Shown here piece by piece: positions 1 through 7,444 of a stretch of 13,810 nucleotides of DNA. Source of the DNA: CAZYTO01 sp964650405. Its GTDB lineage: Bacteria; Acidobacteriota; Thermoanaerobaculia; Gp7-AA8. The stretch covers positions 1-13,810 of the forward strand of contig CAZYTO010000154.1 of assembly GCA_964650405.1 (NCBI GenBank), written 5' to 3'. Numbering within the stretch: position 1 is the first letter of the stretch; the number at the start of each line of letters is the position of its first letter. A program made the translations under genes and the position numbers. The notes beneath the pieces are model-generated. The model worked only from the letters and a program-made list of their open reading frames with translations, was not told the DNA's origin and did not search any database.

Positions 1-1449
1 CCCCGGTGCGCGAAGGGCCACCCGGTTCGAATCGACGGCCACCCCCACGATGACGAACCCGTTTTCCGCGAGGTGCTGCCGGTCCCGGACCACGACTTCC
101 GGCACTTCCTCCGCCTCGGCGTCGATGAACACCTTGCCGTGTGGCACGCGCTCGTCGAGCACGCGCAGCACGTCCCCGTCGGGATCGATGATCGCCACCT
201 GCCCGTTGGTGATCACCCCGCCGTGCGGCACGCCCGTGTTCTCGGCCAGCCGGGCGTGATGGATCAGGTGCCGCAGCGTGCCGTGCATGGGGAGGAAGAA
301 GCGCGGCCGGGTGAGGTTGATCATCAGCTTCAGCTCTTCCTCGCAGGCGTGGCCGGAGACGTGCACGTCGGCGTTGTCCCAGGTCAGCACCTCGGCGCCC
401 CGCCGGTAGAGATTGTCGATGAGGTGGGCGATGGCGCGCTCGTTGCCGGGGATGGCCCGAGCCGAGATCACCACCACGTCGCCGTCGCCGACCACCACCT
501 GCTTATGCTCGCCGAGAGACATGCGGGTCAGGGCCGACGACGGCTCGCCCTGCGTGCCGGTGGTCATGATGACCGTGCGCTCTTCCTCGATCGGGCCGTT
601 GCTGCGCACCTCGCGCGGAAAGCGAATGTACCCGAGCCGCTCGGCCGTCTCGACGTTGTCGACGATGGATCGTCCCATCAGCACGACCTTGCGGCGGTAC
701 TTCCGGGCCAGGTCGATCACCTGCTGCACGCGGTGGATGTGCGAGGCGAACGTCGTGACGATGATCCGGCCGGCCGCGCCGGCGAAGTGCCGCTCGAGCT
801 GGCTGCCTACCTTTCGCTCCGAAGGGCAGTGGCCCGGCACGAGGGCATTGGTCGAATCGCTGACCAGCAGCAGCACCCCTTCCTCGCCGTAGTGCGCGAA
901 GCGGGCCAGGTCCGTGGTCTTGCCGTCGACGGGGGTGTGATCGATCTTGAAGTCGCCGGTGTGGATGACGACGCCCGCCGGCGTGCGGATGGCCAGCCCC
1001 AGCGCATCGACGATGGAGTGCGTGACGCGAAGCGCCTCGACGCGGAACACGCCGAGGTCGACGACGTCGCGCGGCTGGAGCGTGCGGAGCTCGACCTCGT
1101 TCTCCAGGCCGAACTCGCTCAGCTTGTCGCGCACGAAGCCGAGCGTCAGCGGCGCGCCGTACACGGGCACGTGGACGCGCTCCACCAGGAATGGAATCGC
1201 GCCGATGTGGTCTTCGTGGCCGTGCGTGAGGAAGACGGCCTTGATGCGATCCGGCCGCTCGAAGAGGTACGTCATGTCCGGGACGATGACGTCGACGCCG
1301 AGCGTGGCCGCGTCGGGAAACATCATTCCGCAGTCGACGATGATCGCCTCGCCGGCGATCTCGTAGACCATCAGGTTCATTCCGATCTCGCCGAGTCCGC
1401 CGAGAGGGACGACGCGGAGCTTTTCCGTCACGCGGGCGGGATGTATCAC
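1..1449 (-). CDS. rnj: Ribonuclease J, C-terminus missing at window edge
   Basis: Metallo-beta-lactamase/beta-CASP ribonuclease that in RNase J-containing bacteria degrades and matures RNA by 5'-3' exonuclease and endonuclease activity in the cytoplasm. The N-terminus reads RVVPLGGLGEIGMNL, typical of the family. The zinc-binding motif HGHEDH is at residues 76-81, followed by H144 (RVTHS), D166 (HTGDFKID), the beta-CASP region with HVSGHA (H363, H367) and MHGTLRHL (H389). The reading frame is open to base 1, giving 483 residues; the family is usually around 550, so roughly the last 70 (C-terminal domain) lie outside. I chose the GTG at 1449, about 20 nt after a weak GAGGA; a GTG at 1431 in the same frame would also keep the conserved start. 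It follows the 262-aa gene on the same strand after 117 nt, so cotranscription is possible but unproven. Confidence 0.95.
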   Translation of the reverse strand, partial: MIHPARVTEKLRVVPLGGLGEIGMNLMVYEIAGEAIIVDCGMMFPDAATLGVDVIVPDMTYLFERPDRIKAVFLTHGHEDHIGAIPFLVERVHVPVYGAPLTLGFVRDKLSEFGLENEVELRTLQPRDVVDLGVFRVEALRVTHSIVDALGLAIRTPAGVVIHTGDFKIDHTPVDGKTTDLARFAHYGEEGVLLLVSDSTNALVPGHCPSERKVGSQLERHFAGAAGRIIVTTFASHIHRVQQVIDLARKYRRKVVLMGRSIVDNVETAERLGYIRFPREVRSNGPIEEERTVIMTTGTQGEPSSALTRMSLGEHKQVVVGDGDVVVISARAIPGNERAIAHLIDNLYRRGAEVLTWDNADVHVSGHACEEELKLMINLTRPRFFLPMHGTLRHLIHHARLAENTGVPHGGVITNGQVAIIDPDGDVLRVLDERVPHGKVFIDAEAEEVPEVVVRDRQHLAENGFVIVGVAVDSNRVALRAPG

Positions 1450-1524
1450 GGATTCACGCTACGAACATCCTCGTATTGCGGCAGAGGCGTGGTGCCGGGT
1501 TTAGAGCTCCGAAGGGCGGAATCC

Positions 1525-1553
1525 GCGCCGCGAGCGCGTCACACCCGCGGCGC
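1525..1553 (-). other. GC-rich hairpin between two genes
   Basis: An 8-bp perfect stem (1525-1532 with 1546-1553, GCGCCGCG/CGCGGCGC) with a 13-nt loop lies just after the stop codon of the 262-aa gene and before RNase J. There is no T-tract on the minus strand, so it is not a classical intrinsic terminator. It may slow or separate transcription of the two genes, but in GC-rich DNA such a stem can also arise by chance. Confidence 0.25.
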
Positions 1554-1566
1554 AGAGCAAAGCGTC

Positions 1567-2355
1567 CTAGCCGCCCGGCTTCGGGAACGAGCTCGGGGAG
1601 CAGGCGGCCGAGAGCGAGTCGAGCACTCGGGACGGCATGGCCTTCCGGTCGAACGGCGCGAAGGCACGGGCAGCCTTCGTCTGCCCCGTCGGGTTCTCGC
1701 CGGGCAGGTCTTTCAGGCCGGACGGGATGCCGCCTCGGGTCACGAGGAAGTTGAGGGCGAAGTCGTATCGCGACTCGGCGCAGCCTTCCCCGGAGTTCGC
1801 GACGGTGATGTCGTTCGCCGGCAGCGGCCACGGCTTGGGCGTCGGCGGGTCGGGCTGGAAGTCGAAGGACGCGTAGTGGAACGGCACCGTGATGAGGAAC
1901 GGATTGTCCTGCATCTCGATGGTCAGGGACGTGAAGAGGGGGCCGCCCACGACCAGTTCATGGCAGGCCAGGGTGCCGTAGAAGATGTCGAAGTAGGCCG
2001 CGGTGCGCCCGGAGTAGACAACCTCCGACGAGAGCTGGAGGTTCGGCACCCAGTTGTCGAGGTGGTAGAGCATGGCCATGCTCGGATCGAGCTTGAAGTC
2101 CTGGCCGGTGACCGGGTTCCCGGGGGTGAAGTACTGCCGGAAGATCGGCATGGTGTCCTCGCCGCCGGGGATCTGCCACCGGATGGACGTGAAGTGCCGG
2201 TCCAGCACGTGCACCTCTTCCATGCCGTCCGGTCCCTTGGTGGGGTAGAGATACGAAGCCGTGGCATCGGGCAGCACGACCCGGCACGGCACGCCGGGCA
2301 CGGCACCGATGAGATGCACGGCCACTCCCTGGAAGTAGATACGTACGGTAGGCAT
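1567..2355 (-). CDS. Unknown 262-aa protein, third gene of the sigma/CHAT operon
   Basis: I do not recognise this protein. It starts MPTVRIYFQGVAVHL, has no signal peptide and no membrane helix, and looks like a soluble, beta-rich globular protein with several aromatic stretches (YHLDNWVPNL near the middle, FHYASFDFQPDPPTPKPWPLP near residue 170). The C-terminal 60 residues are rich in Gly, Pro and Ser and look disordered. Its codon use matches its neighbours. It begins 17 nt after the stop of the TPR-CHAT gene and has the strongest ribosome-binding site seen in the window, so it is almost certainly cotranscribed with the sigma factor and CHAT gene. Position alone suggests it is a partner or a substrate of the CHAT protease; that is inference and no domain supports it. 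Confidence 0.85.
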   Translation of the reverse strand: MPTVRIYFQGVAVHLIGAVPGVPCRVVLPDATASYLYPTKGPDGMEEVHVLDRHFTSIRWQIPGGEDTMPIFRQYFTPGNPVTGQDFKLDPSMAMLYHLDNWVPNLQLSSEVVYSGRTAAYFDIFYGTLACHELVVGGPLFTSLTIEMQDNPFLITVPFHYASFDFQPDPPTPKPWPLPANDITVANSGEGCAESRYDFALNFLVTRGGIPSGLKDLPGENPTGQTKAARAFAPFDRKAMPSRVLDSLSAACSPSSFPKPGG

Positions 2356-2364
2356 GCTCTCTCT

Positions 2365-2370
2365 CCTCCT
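2365..2370 (-). promoter_or_regulatory. Strong ribosome-binding site for the 262-aa gene
   Basis: AGGAGG on the minus strand, 9 nt before the ATG at 2355 and inside the 17-nt gap after the CHAT gene stop. It fixes the start of the 262-aa gene and suggests that protein is made at a high level relative to the two upstream genes, whose starts have weak sites. Confidence 0.8.
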
Positions 2371-2372
2371 AT

Positions 2373-5300
2373 TCAGAGTTGTGGAATGTTACAGGTGAGC
2401 AGCTCGACGGCGCGCCAGGAATCGGGCCGGGACGGCTGGGCGGCGATGGCGGCGAGCTGCGCGCGGCGCAGGGCCTCAGACGGGTCGGCGCCGGCCGCCA
2501 GCTCGTGGTGCAGGGCCCGGAAGATGGCCCGGGCATCGGCGTCGGCGATGGGCGTCAGCGTGCCGAACACGTTGCCCGCGCCCGCCGCCAGGAACGCCCC
2601 GCCCAGCGAGAGCGCGCGCGCCTGCGGCGAGCTCGGACGGCGCAGCGTCTCGCACGCCGCCAGGACCACCGTCTTCGCGCGCGTCTGCGGCGCCGAGGCG
2701 ATGGTCTTCCAGGACACTCGCTCGTTCCCGGCGAAGACCAGCGCCGCATCGCCCAGTCCCTCCTGCCGCTCGGTGTGACCGGAGATGTGCATCACGTCGG
2801 CCGGGGAGCTCAGCGCCGAGGGCGTGGCCACGTTCTCGTTCACCACCAGCGACTGCTTATAGACGTGCGCCACGTCGCCCAGCTCCGCCGCCGTCTCCGG
2901 CAGCGAGACGGAATGACTGCGATCCCCCGAGGGGAGGGCGATAGCGGTGATGGTCTGCGGCGCCGTACGCGGCGCGGCATGCAGCGACCCGGCGCTCGGG
3001 GCAATGGCCACGGGGAGTTTCTCCACGAGGTACCGCCGGCCATCATGGAGCGCGCCGAAGGCCACGTCCTCCAGCGACGGGTCGGGAACGATGACCAGGG
3101 CCCGGGCGCCGTCGATGGCCCGCTCGGACGGCCGGATGAGCGTGTCGTAGTCGAAGACCTGCAGGACCAGCTTCGTCTCCGCGGCCGAGATGCCGTGCTC
3201 GGTGACGGTGAAGGCCACGAGGTCGTGCGGCAGGACCACCAGCTCCAGCACGGCCACGCCGCTGCCGGCCAGGCGCTGCTCGAGCTCCGTGAGCGACGCC
3301 GGCTGCACCGAGGTCATGTCCGCACCGTGGGCCCGCTCGGCGTAGGCGAATGCGCCGGCCACGTCGCCGCGGTCGAGGCAGAGCCGGACCGCATCGTCGT
3401 AGAGGGCCACGCCGGCATCGAGCACGCCCGTTCCCGCGGCCGGGCCGGCGAACTGGATGCGGCGGCGCTCCAGAGTGGAGATGCCTGCTTCGAGATCTCC
3501 GGCTGCGGCATTCGTGTCGCCGAGGAGCCGCTCGGCGCGTGCGCGCAGCAGGTAGGGCTCGGCGATCATGGCCACCAGGTTGTGCGACTGGTACGCGTCG
3601 ATGGCCGCCGTGAGCAATTGCCGCGCGTGGCTGGGATCGCGGTTGACGACGATGGCCGCCATGGCGAACTGGGCGTCGGCCATGGCCCGGGCCTGCTGGG
3701 CGGGATCGGGAACGCGCCGCGCCGCGGCATCCGCCGCTTCCGCGCTGCGCAGGGCAGCCGGGGAATCGCCGAGAACAGAATTGAGGAGGCTCTGCTGCAC
3801 GAGCATGGCTGCGCGCGCGGCCGGAGAGACCACGCCCTCCGGAACCGACTCCTCGAGCCGGAGCAGGGCCAGGGCGGTCTCGTGGCGGCCGGCGCGCAAC
3901 TCGAACTGCGCGGCGCCGTCGATGCTGGCGGCGAGGCGGTCTTCGCGGCCCTCGCGGCTCAGCGCGGCAAACGCACGAGCCCGCGCCTCCCACGCTTCGT
4001 CCGCCCGCCCCAGCGTGAGCAGCACTCCCGCGCGGAGCGTGTGCAGGAAGCCGGCGTTGCCGCGCTCCCCGATCCTCACGAACCGGGCCAGGGCTTCCTC
4101 GTACAACGGCAGCGCCGCCGCCCAGTCGTCGTCGAAGGTGTGGCAGCGCGCCAGGTCCCACCGCACCTCCGCGCCGAGCTCCTGCGTCTGCACTTCGTTC
4201 AGCAGGGCCTCGAGCTCCGGGCGGGCGTGGGCGGCGTCGTTCTGCGCGAGGCGGGCGCTGGCGGCGTAGAAGCGCGCCGTGAGCGCCATCGGATCGCCGG
4301 CCGCGGCGAGCTTCGCCGCCGCCTCGCGCATATCCCGCTCCGCGTCGGCCGGCTTTTGCGCTTTCGCAAGAGCCCTCCCCTGCCGGATGAGGGCGTGACC
4401 CTGCATCATCAGCGCGCGCATCGTGCCGTCCGCGCTATCGATCGCACGCACGCTGTCGCGAAGCATCGTCTCCCCGCTTCCGGCCGCGAGCGCGCCACCG
4501 ATGGCGCGGGCGATGGTCAGGTCGTCCTGACCTGGATGCGCGGATGCCGGCGCCCTGGCTTGGGACTCCGCCGGTGCCGTCGATGCGCCCGGCGCCGAGT
4601 GCGGGGTATCGGGTATCGGGTGTCGGGTATCAAGGGTCTCCGGCTCGCGACCCGGGACCCGAGACCCGGTACCCGGTACCCAGTACCCCGCCTCTCCCCA
4701 GGCACCGAGGCGCTGCTGCTCGCCTTCCACGCGCGCCTGCTGCGGAAAGGCGGCGACGATCTCCGCGACGATGTGCGCATCGTTCGCCAGCGCGGCGCGC
4801 TCGAGCCGCGGCAGCTCGCGCTGGAACTGGGCGTCTCCCGTCGATGTGGGAAGCTTCGAGAGCCGCTCCCGCGCTTCGCGGGCCCACTCCGAGCCGGAAT
4901 CGACGGCCAGGTAGCGCTCCCACGCGGCGCGGGCCTGCGAGTACAGACCGAGGCGCTCCAGGATCAGGGCACGGTTGAAGAGCGCCTCGGCGAGTTTCGC
5001 ATCCAGGCGAAGGGCGTGATCGGCATCGGCCAGGGCCACGGGGTATTGCGAAGCTGCGCCGCGCGCGAGGGCCGCTGCGTACTCGGCGGCGGACAGATCG
5101 CTCCACACCTTTGCGTCATCGGGAGCAGCCGCGGCGGCGGTGCGAAGGCGGCCAATGGCGTCGTCCGGATTCTGCCCGGCCAGGGCCAGCGCGACGCCGG
5201 CGGCGTGTTGCATGTCCGTCGATTTCTCCCGGTCGGCGCGCTCCACCAGATCTCCGGCGGCGCCGGTCAGTTTCATGCGCGCGCTGGTGGCGTTGGTGCC

Positions 5301-5693
5301 GTTCGCGCGCTTGGGCCCGAGGTACGGCGCCCAGCCGAAGCCGCCTGCAAACCGCGGCTCGACGGTCCGCTCGTCGTGCGGCACGATCGAGGCGAGCGGC
5401 GCGATGGGCGACCGCTTCGAGAGGGCGAAGCGCACGGCCGGAACGGCCAGGATAGCGAAGACGATGGCCGCAGCCGCGGCCATCCACCAGGGATTCAGGT
5501 GCGGCGGCTTCGCCACCGCCATCCCCTCCTCGAGGATCGTTTCACTCGCGGCATGAACGAGATCGCGGCAGTGCTCGCACCCATCGAGATGAGCGACGAC
5601 GGCCCGGATCTCTCTCCGGCTCAGGCGCCCCTCGGCGAACGCAGCGATCGTTTCCGCATCCAGACAGCGGGGCGTCTCCCCGTGGTGTGTCAA
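2373..5693 (-). CDS. Zinc-finger anti-sigma / TPR / CHAT caspase-like protease fusion
   Basis: A 1106-residue multidomain protein. Residues 10-43 form a zf-HC2-type anti-sigma zinc finger (C10, and H35-x3-C39-x2-C42). A membrane helix follows at about 69-89. Residues about 150-290 and 395-760 are Ala/Leu-rich helical repeats of TPR type, separated by a Pro/Gly/Ser linker (about 335-395). The C-terminal 300 residues are a CHAT domain, a clan CD cysteine-protease fold: the His motif MHISGH puts the catalytic His at 973 and VVLAACETL puts the Cys at 1014, both present, so the protease should be active. The start is a TTG at 5693 whose last two bases belong to the sigma stop (TTGA overlap); AAGAAGG lies 10 nt upstream, and no ATG or GTG precedes the zinc finger in frame. 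The zinc finger should hold the sigma factor, while TPRs sense or bind something and gate the CHAT protease. Whether the TPR-CHAT part lies in cytoplasm or periplasm is unclear, since basic residues follow the helix. Confidence 0.93.
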   Translation of the reverse strand: MTHHGETPRCLDAETIAAFAEGRLSRREIRAVVAHLDGCEHCRDLVHAASETILEEGMAVAKPPHLNPWWMAAAAAIVFAILAVPAVRFALSKRSPIAPLASIVPHDERTVEPRFAGGFGWAPYLGPKRANGTNATSARMKLTGAAGDLVERADREKSTDMQHAAGVALALAGQNPDDAIGRLRTAAAAAPDDAKVWSDLSAAEYAAALARGAASQYPVALADADHALRLDAKLAEALFNRALILERLGLYSQARAAWERYLAVDSGSEWAREARERLSKLPTSTGDAQFQRELPRLERAALANDAHIVAEIVAAFPQQARVEGEQQRLGAWGEAGYWVPGTGSRVPGREPETLDTRHPIPDTPHSAPGASTAPAESQARAPASAHPGQDDLTIARAIGGALAAGSGETMLRDSVRAIDSADGTMRALMMQGHALIRQGRALAKAQKPADAERDMREAAAKLAAAGDPMALTARFYAASARLAQNDAAHARPELEALLNEVQTQELGAEVRWDLARCHTFDDDWAAALPLYEEALARFVRIGERGNAGFLHTLRAGVLLTLGRADEAWEARARAFAALSREGREDRLAASIDGAAQFELRAGRHETALALLRLEESVPEGVVSPAARAAMLVQQSLLNSVLGDSPAALRSAEAADAAARRVPDPAQQARAMADAQFAMAAIVVNRDPSHARQLLTAAIDAYQSHNLVAMIAEPYLLRARAERLLGDTNAAAGDLEAGISTLERRRIQFAGPAAGTGVLDAGVALYDDAVRLCLDRGDVAGAFAYAERAHGADMTSVQPASLTELEQRLAGSGVAVLELVVLPHDLVAFTVTEHGISAAETKLVLQVFDYDTLIRPSERAIDGARALVIVPDPSLEDVAFGALHDGRRYLVEKLPVAIAPSAGSLHAAPRTAPQTITAIALPSGDRSHSVSLPETAAELGDVAHVYKQSLVVNENVATPSALSSPADVMHISGHTERQEGLGDAALVFAGNERVSWKTIASAPQTRAKTVVLAACETLRRPSSPQARALSLGGAFLAAGAGNVFGTLTPIADADARAIFRALHHELAAGADPSEALRRAQLAAIAAQPSRPDSWRAVELLTCNIPQL
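4601..4691. repeat. 7-nt-period palindromic repeat inside the CHAT gene
   Basis: The left arm has four 7-nt units from 4604 to 4631 (GGGTATC twice, GGGTGTC, GGGTATC). The right arm has six units from 4649 to 4690 (GACCCGG, GACCCGA, GACCCGG, TACCCGG, TACCCAG, TACCCCG). The ends GCGGGGTA (4601-4608) and TACCCCGC (4684-4691) are perfect inverted repeats. It is read through in frame and encodes the Pro/Gly/Thr-rich stretch near residues 335-365 of the CHAT protein, exactly in the linker between the two TPR blocks. It looks like an inserted element similar in style to the intergenic ones elsewhere in the window. Confidence 0.85.
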
Positions 5694-6523
5694 ATCTCCG
5701 TGCCCTTCTTTTCAAGAGACGGTAGGATCGTGCCGTTTTTCCAGCCGAAATCCATCTCGTTTTCCGGCGTTCCGATGAGGTCCGCGATGGCCGACTCGTT
5801 GAAACCGGAACGGGTAAGTACCTTGCGCAGAGCATCATGCAGCCGTTCGATGCGCCGGTACAACGGACGCTGCGGCAGCCGCAACGTCCGGGAGATGTCC
5901 GCCAGGGTCATCGACGCGCCGTAGTGGAAGTGAAGGATGGTCCGGTCTTCGGGCGTCATCTCCTCCATGGCCTGCCGGATGGCCCGGCTGGCCTCGGACG
6001 AGAGCCGCTGGCGCTCGTGGCCGATGGCCCCTGCGTCGGCACCGTCGCCGGCCACGAAAACCTGCTCGCCCACGTCTTCGACGCCGACGGGACGGGGACG
6101 GTCGACGCGGTCGGGCAGGCGCCGGGCCATCGCCTCGATGTCGGCGCGCGTGAGGGAGGAGTCGACGGCGCGCACGAGGGGCACCGCTTCTTCGACCGTG
6201 CGCCGGTCGCGCCGGAGGAGCCGCTCCAGGACGATGCCTGCCTCGCCCAGCCGCTGGGCCTCGGCGGACGCATGCCAGCGCCCATATGCCTTCACCCGCC
6301 GGTCGGCCAGCATGCGCTGCACGACGACCGTGAGGAACGTGGCCAGCGATGAGCGCTGCTCCCACTTCCGCAGCACCGCATAGTTGTCGTCCATCAGTGC
6401 GATGCGCACTTCCGACGCGAAATCTTCCGCATCCGGACCGAACAGATGGGAGCGTCGGCAGACGCGGTCGATCGTTCGGTCGATGAGCGGGAGATTCGCC
6501 CGAAACAAATCACCGGGATTCAT
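5690..6523 (-). CDS. Sigma-70 family (ECF-like) RNA polymerase sigma factor
   Basis: A 277-residue sigma factor. Region 2 lies at about 8-80 (DAEDFASEVRIALM, then KWEQRSSLATFLTVVVQRML), and region 4 with its helix-turn-helix at about 188-238 (MTPEDRTILHFHYGASMTL, then ISRTLRLPQRPLYRRIERLH). The linker of about 100 residues between them is longer than in standard ECF factors, and there is a 40-residue tail after region 4. I chose the ATG at 6523; extending to the ATG at 6613 would add 30 residues encoded by the neighbouring 7-nt repeat, which is not credible. No good Shine-Dalgarno precedes 6523. Its stop overlaps the start of the zinc-finger/CHAT gene, so the two are translationally coupled, as is usual for a sigma and its anti-sigma. 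Target promoters are unknown. Confidence 0.93.
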   Translation of the reverse strand: MNPGDLFRANLPLIDRTIDRVCRRSHLFGPDAEDFASEVRIALMDDNYAVLRKWEQRSSLATFLTVVVQRMLADRRVKAYGRWHASAEAQRLGEAGIVLERLLRRDRRTVEEAVPLVRAVDSSLTRADIEAMARRLPDRVDRPRPVGVEDVGEQVFVAGDGADAGAIGHERQRLSSEASRAIRQAMEEMTPEDRTILHFHYGASMTLADISRTLRLPQRPLYRRIERLHDALRKVLTRSGFNESAIADLIGTPENEMDFGWKNGTILPSLEKKGTEI

Positions 6524-6547
6524 GAAGGGCGTCGGGGAGGATAGCAG

Positions 6548-6862
6548 GTTCGCTGTTCGCTGGTCGCTGATCGCTGTTCGTGGGTCGCTGGGCGCTGGTT
6601 GCGGAGCCACCACTCGCCCACTAGAAATTCGGCACGACGCGATCGTGCCCTACATCGGGTGGCGGCGTAGGGCACGACTGCGTCGTGCCAAAACCCGTCG
6701 AACGTTTCGCCGACGCGCACACGCCACCACACGCCCACGGGATTTCGGCACGACGCAGTTGTGCCCTACATGTTCTTCGCATCCACAGCTCTACATCAGG
6801 AAGAGTGTGCCCCCGCGACCCGCGACCTGCGACCAGCGATCAGCGACCAGCGACCAGCGAAT
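6548..6862. repeat. 315-bp composite element with inverted 7-nt repeat arms
   Basis: This fills most of the gap between the divergent sigma and TIR genes. The left arm (6548-6603) is eight 7-nt units such as GTTCGCT, GGTCGCT and GATCGCT. The right arm (6814-6862) is seven units of the inverted motif (CGCGACC, TGCGACC, AGCGATC, AGCGACC). Between them is a direct repeat of about 50 bp (6606-6655 and 6723-6771). Each copy ends in the palindrome GGCACGACGC-n-TCGTGCC plus CTACAT, and a third inverted copy of that palindrome sits at 6667-6689. No gene is supported here. Any promoters for the two flanking genes must lie in or beside it, but I cannot assign -35/-10 boxes. Confidence 0.8.
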
Positions 6863-6903
6863 GCCGGGTAGACTTTCTCCTCCTTCCGACACTCCTTGGA
6901 TAG

Positions 6904-7286
6904 GTGGCCAAGCTCTTCGTCTCTCACAGCGCGCAGGACGACGGTTTCGTGCGCGAGCTCCAGCGCGCCGTCGGCGATTTCGGGCAGGACGTCTGGATCG
7001 ACTCGCGCGAGCTCCGCGGCGGCGATCTCCTCTGGCCGGAGGTGCAAAGGGCCATCGAGGAGGCGTCGGCGTTCGCCGTCGTGGTCAGCACCGACGCGTT
7101 GCAGTCGAAGTGGTCGACGAGATCGCCGCAGACCACGGAGCGGCACAGTTGCGTCCCTTCGTCGCCGCCCTCAAGGCCATCGTCGCCGGCAGCCGTGACC
7201 GCGCCCTGGCTGACACCGAGGGAGTGGACTACAAGATGGCCGCCGAGATCCTGCTCCTGATCGAAAGGCTGGTGGCGGCCTCGTAG
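6904..7286 (+). pseudogene. TIR-domain protein gene broken by a frameshift
   Basis: The first frame starts with GTG at 6904, directly after an in-frame stop, and encodes a clear TIR N-terminus: AKLFVSHSAQDD (residues 2-13), WIDSRELRGGD (31-41) and AFAVVVSTDALQSKW (56-70). At 7111-7113 the frame must shift by -1 to continue as VDEIAAD; insertion of one G would restore SKWVDE, placing the predicted NAD-cleaving glutamate at residue 73 (codon 7119-7121). The second frame then runs to a TAG at 7284-7286, giving about 127 residues in all, near normal TIR size, though the last two beta strands are not recognisable. Unshifted, the protein loses the Glu and ends in Pro/Ser/Arg-rich sequence. Bacterial TIR proteins often cleave NAD in phage defence. 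A sequencing error is possible; no slippery heptamer is visible. Confidence 0.75.
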
Positions 7287-7444
7287 AGCGAAGGCCGCCA
7301 TCGTCCACCTTCGGCGCGCGACCACGTGCAAGAATGCGCTGCTCCTGAAACGTTTCACCCTGAGCGAGGGGTGGGCGGGCGTAGAGGGAGCCAAGGGCCA
7401 ACTTTCGAAAGCGCCGTCTATCGAAGGGTTCATGGGTGACTGGC
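7287..7444. other. Intergenic stretch with no recognised gene
   Basis: Between the TIR remnant and the 21-bp repeat array. It contains CACCCTGAGCGAGGGGTGGGCGG and short purine-rich strings, but no reading frame with recognisable similarity, no RNA gene and no convincing terminator. I see nothing else to annotate here. Confidence 0.4.

Noticed and set aside
73..2778. Long plus-strand open frame opposite RNase J and the 262-aa gene
   Set aside because: It is antisense to a clearly recognised RNase J and gives low-complexity His/Asp/Val/Arg-rich protein, the usual mirror of a high-GC coding strand.
2379..5924. Long plus-strand open frame opposite the CHAT gene
   Set aside because: Antisense shadow: the minus strand has zinc-finger, TPR and CHAT motifs, whereas this frame gives Arg/Gly-rich sequence with no domain.
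1567..6523. Type III-E CRISPR (Craspase) locus
   Set aside because: Only the TPR-CHAT and sigma logic is shared; there is no gRAMP/Cas7-11, Cas1 or repeat array in the window.
6524..6613. N-terminal extension of the sigma factor to the ATG at 6613
   Set aside because: The added 30 residues (SDPRTAISDQRT-like) are translated 7-nt repeat, not sigma sequence.
6384..6903. Upstream part of a 300-aa plus-strand frame that ends at 7286
   Set aside because: It runs antisense through the sigma gene and through repeats; only its last 55 residues make sense, as the second half of the broken TIR gene.
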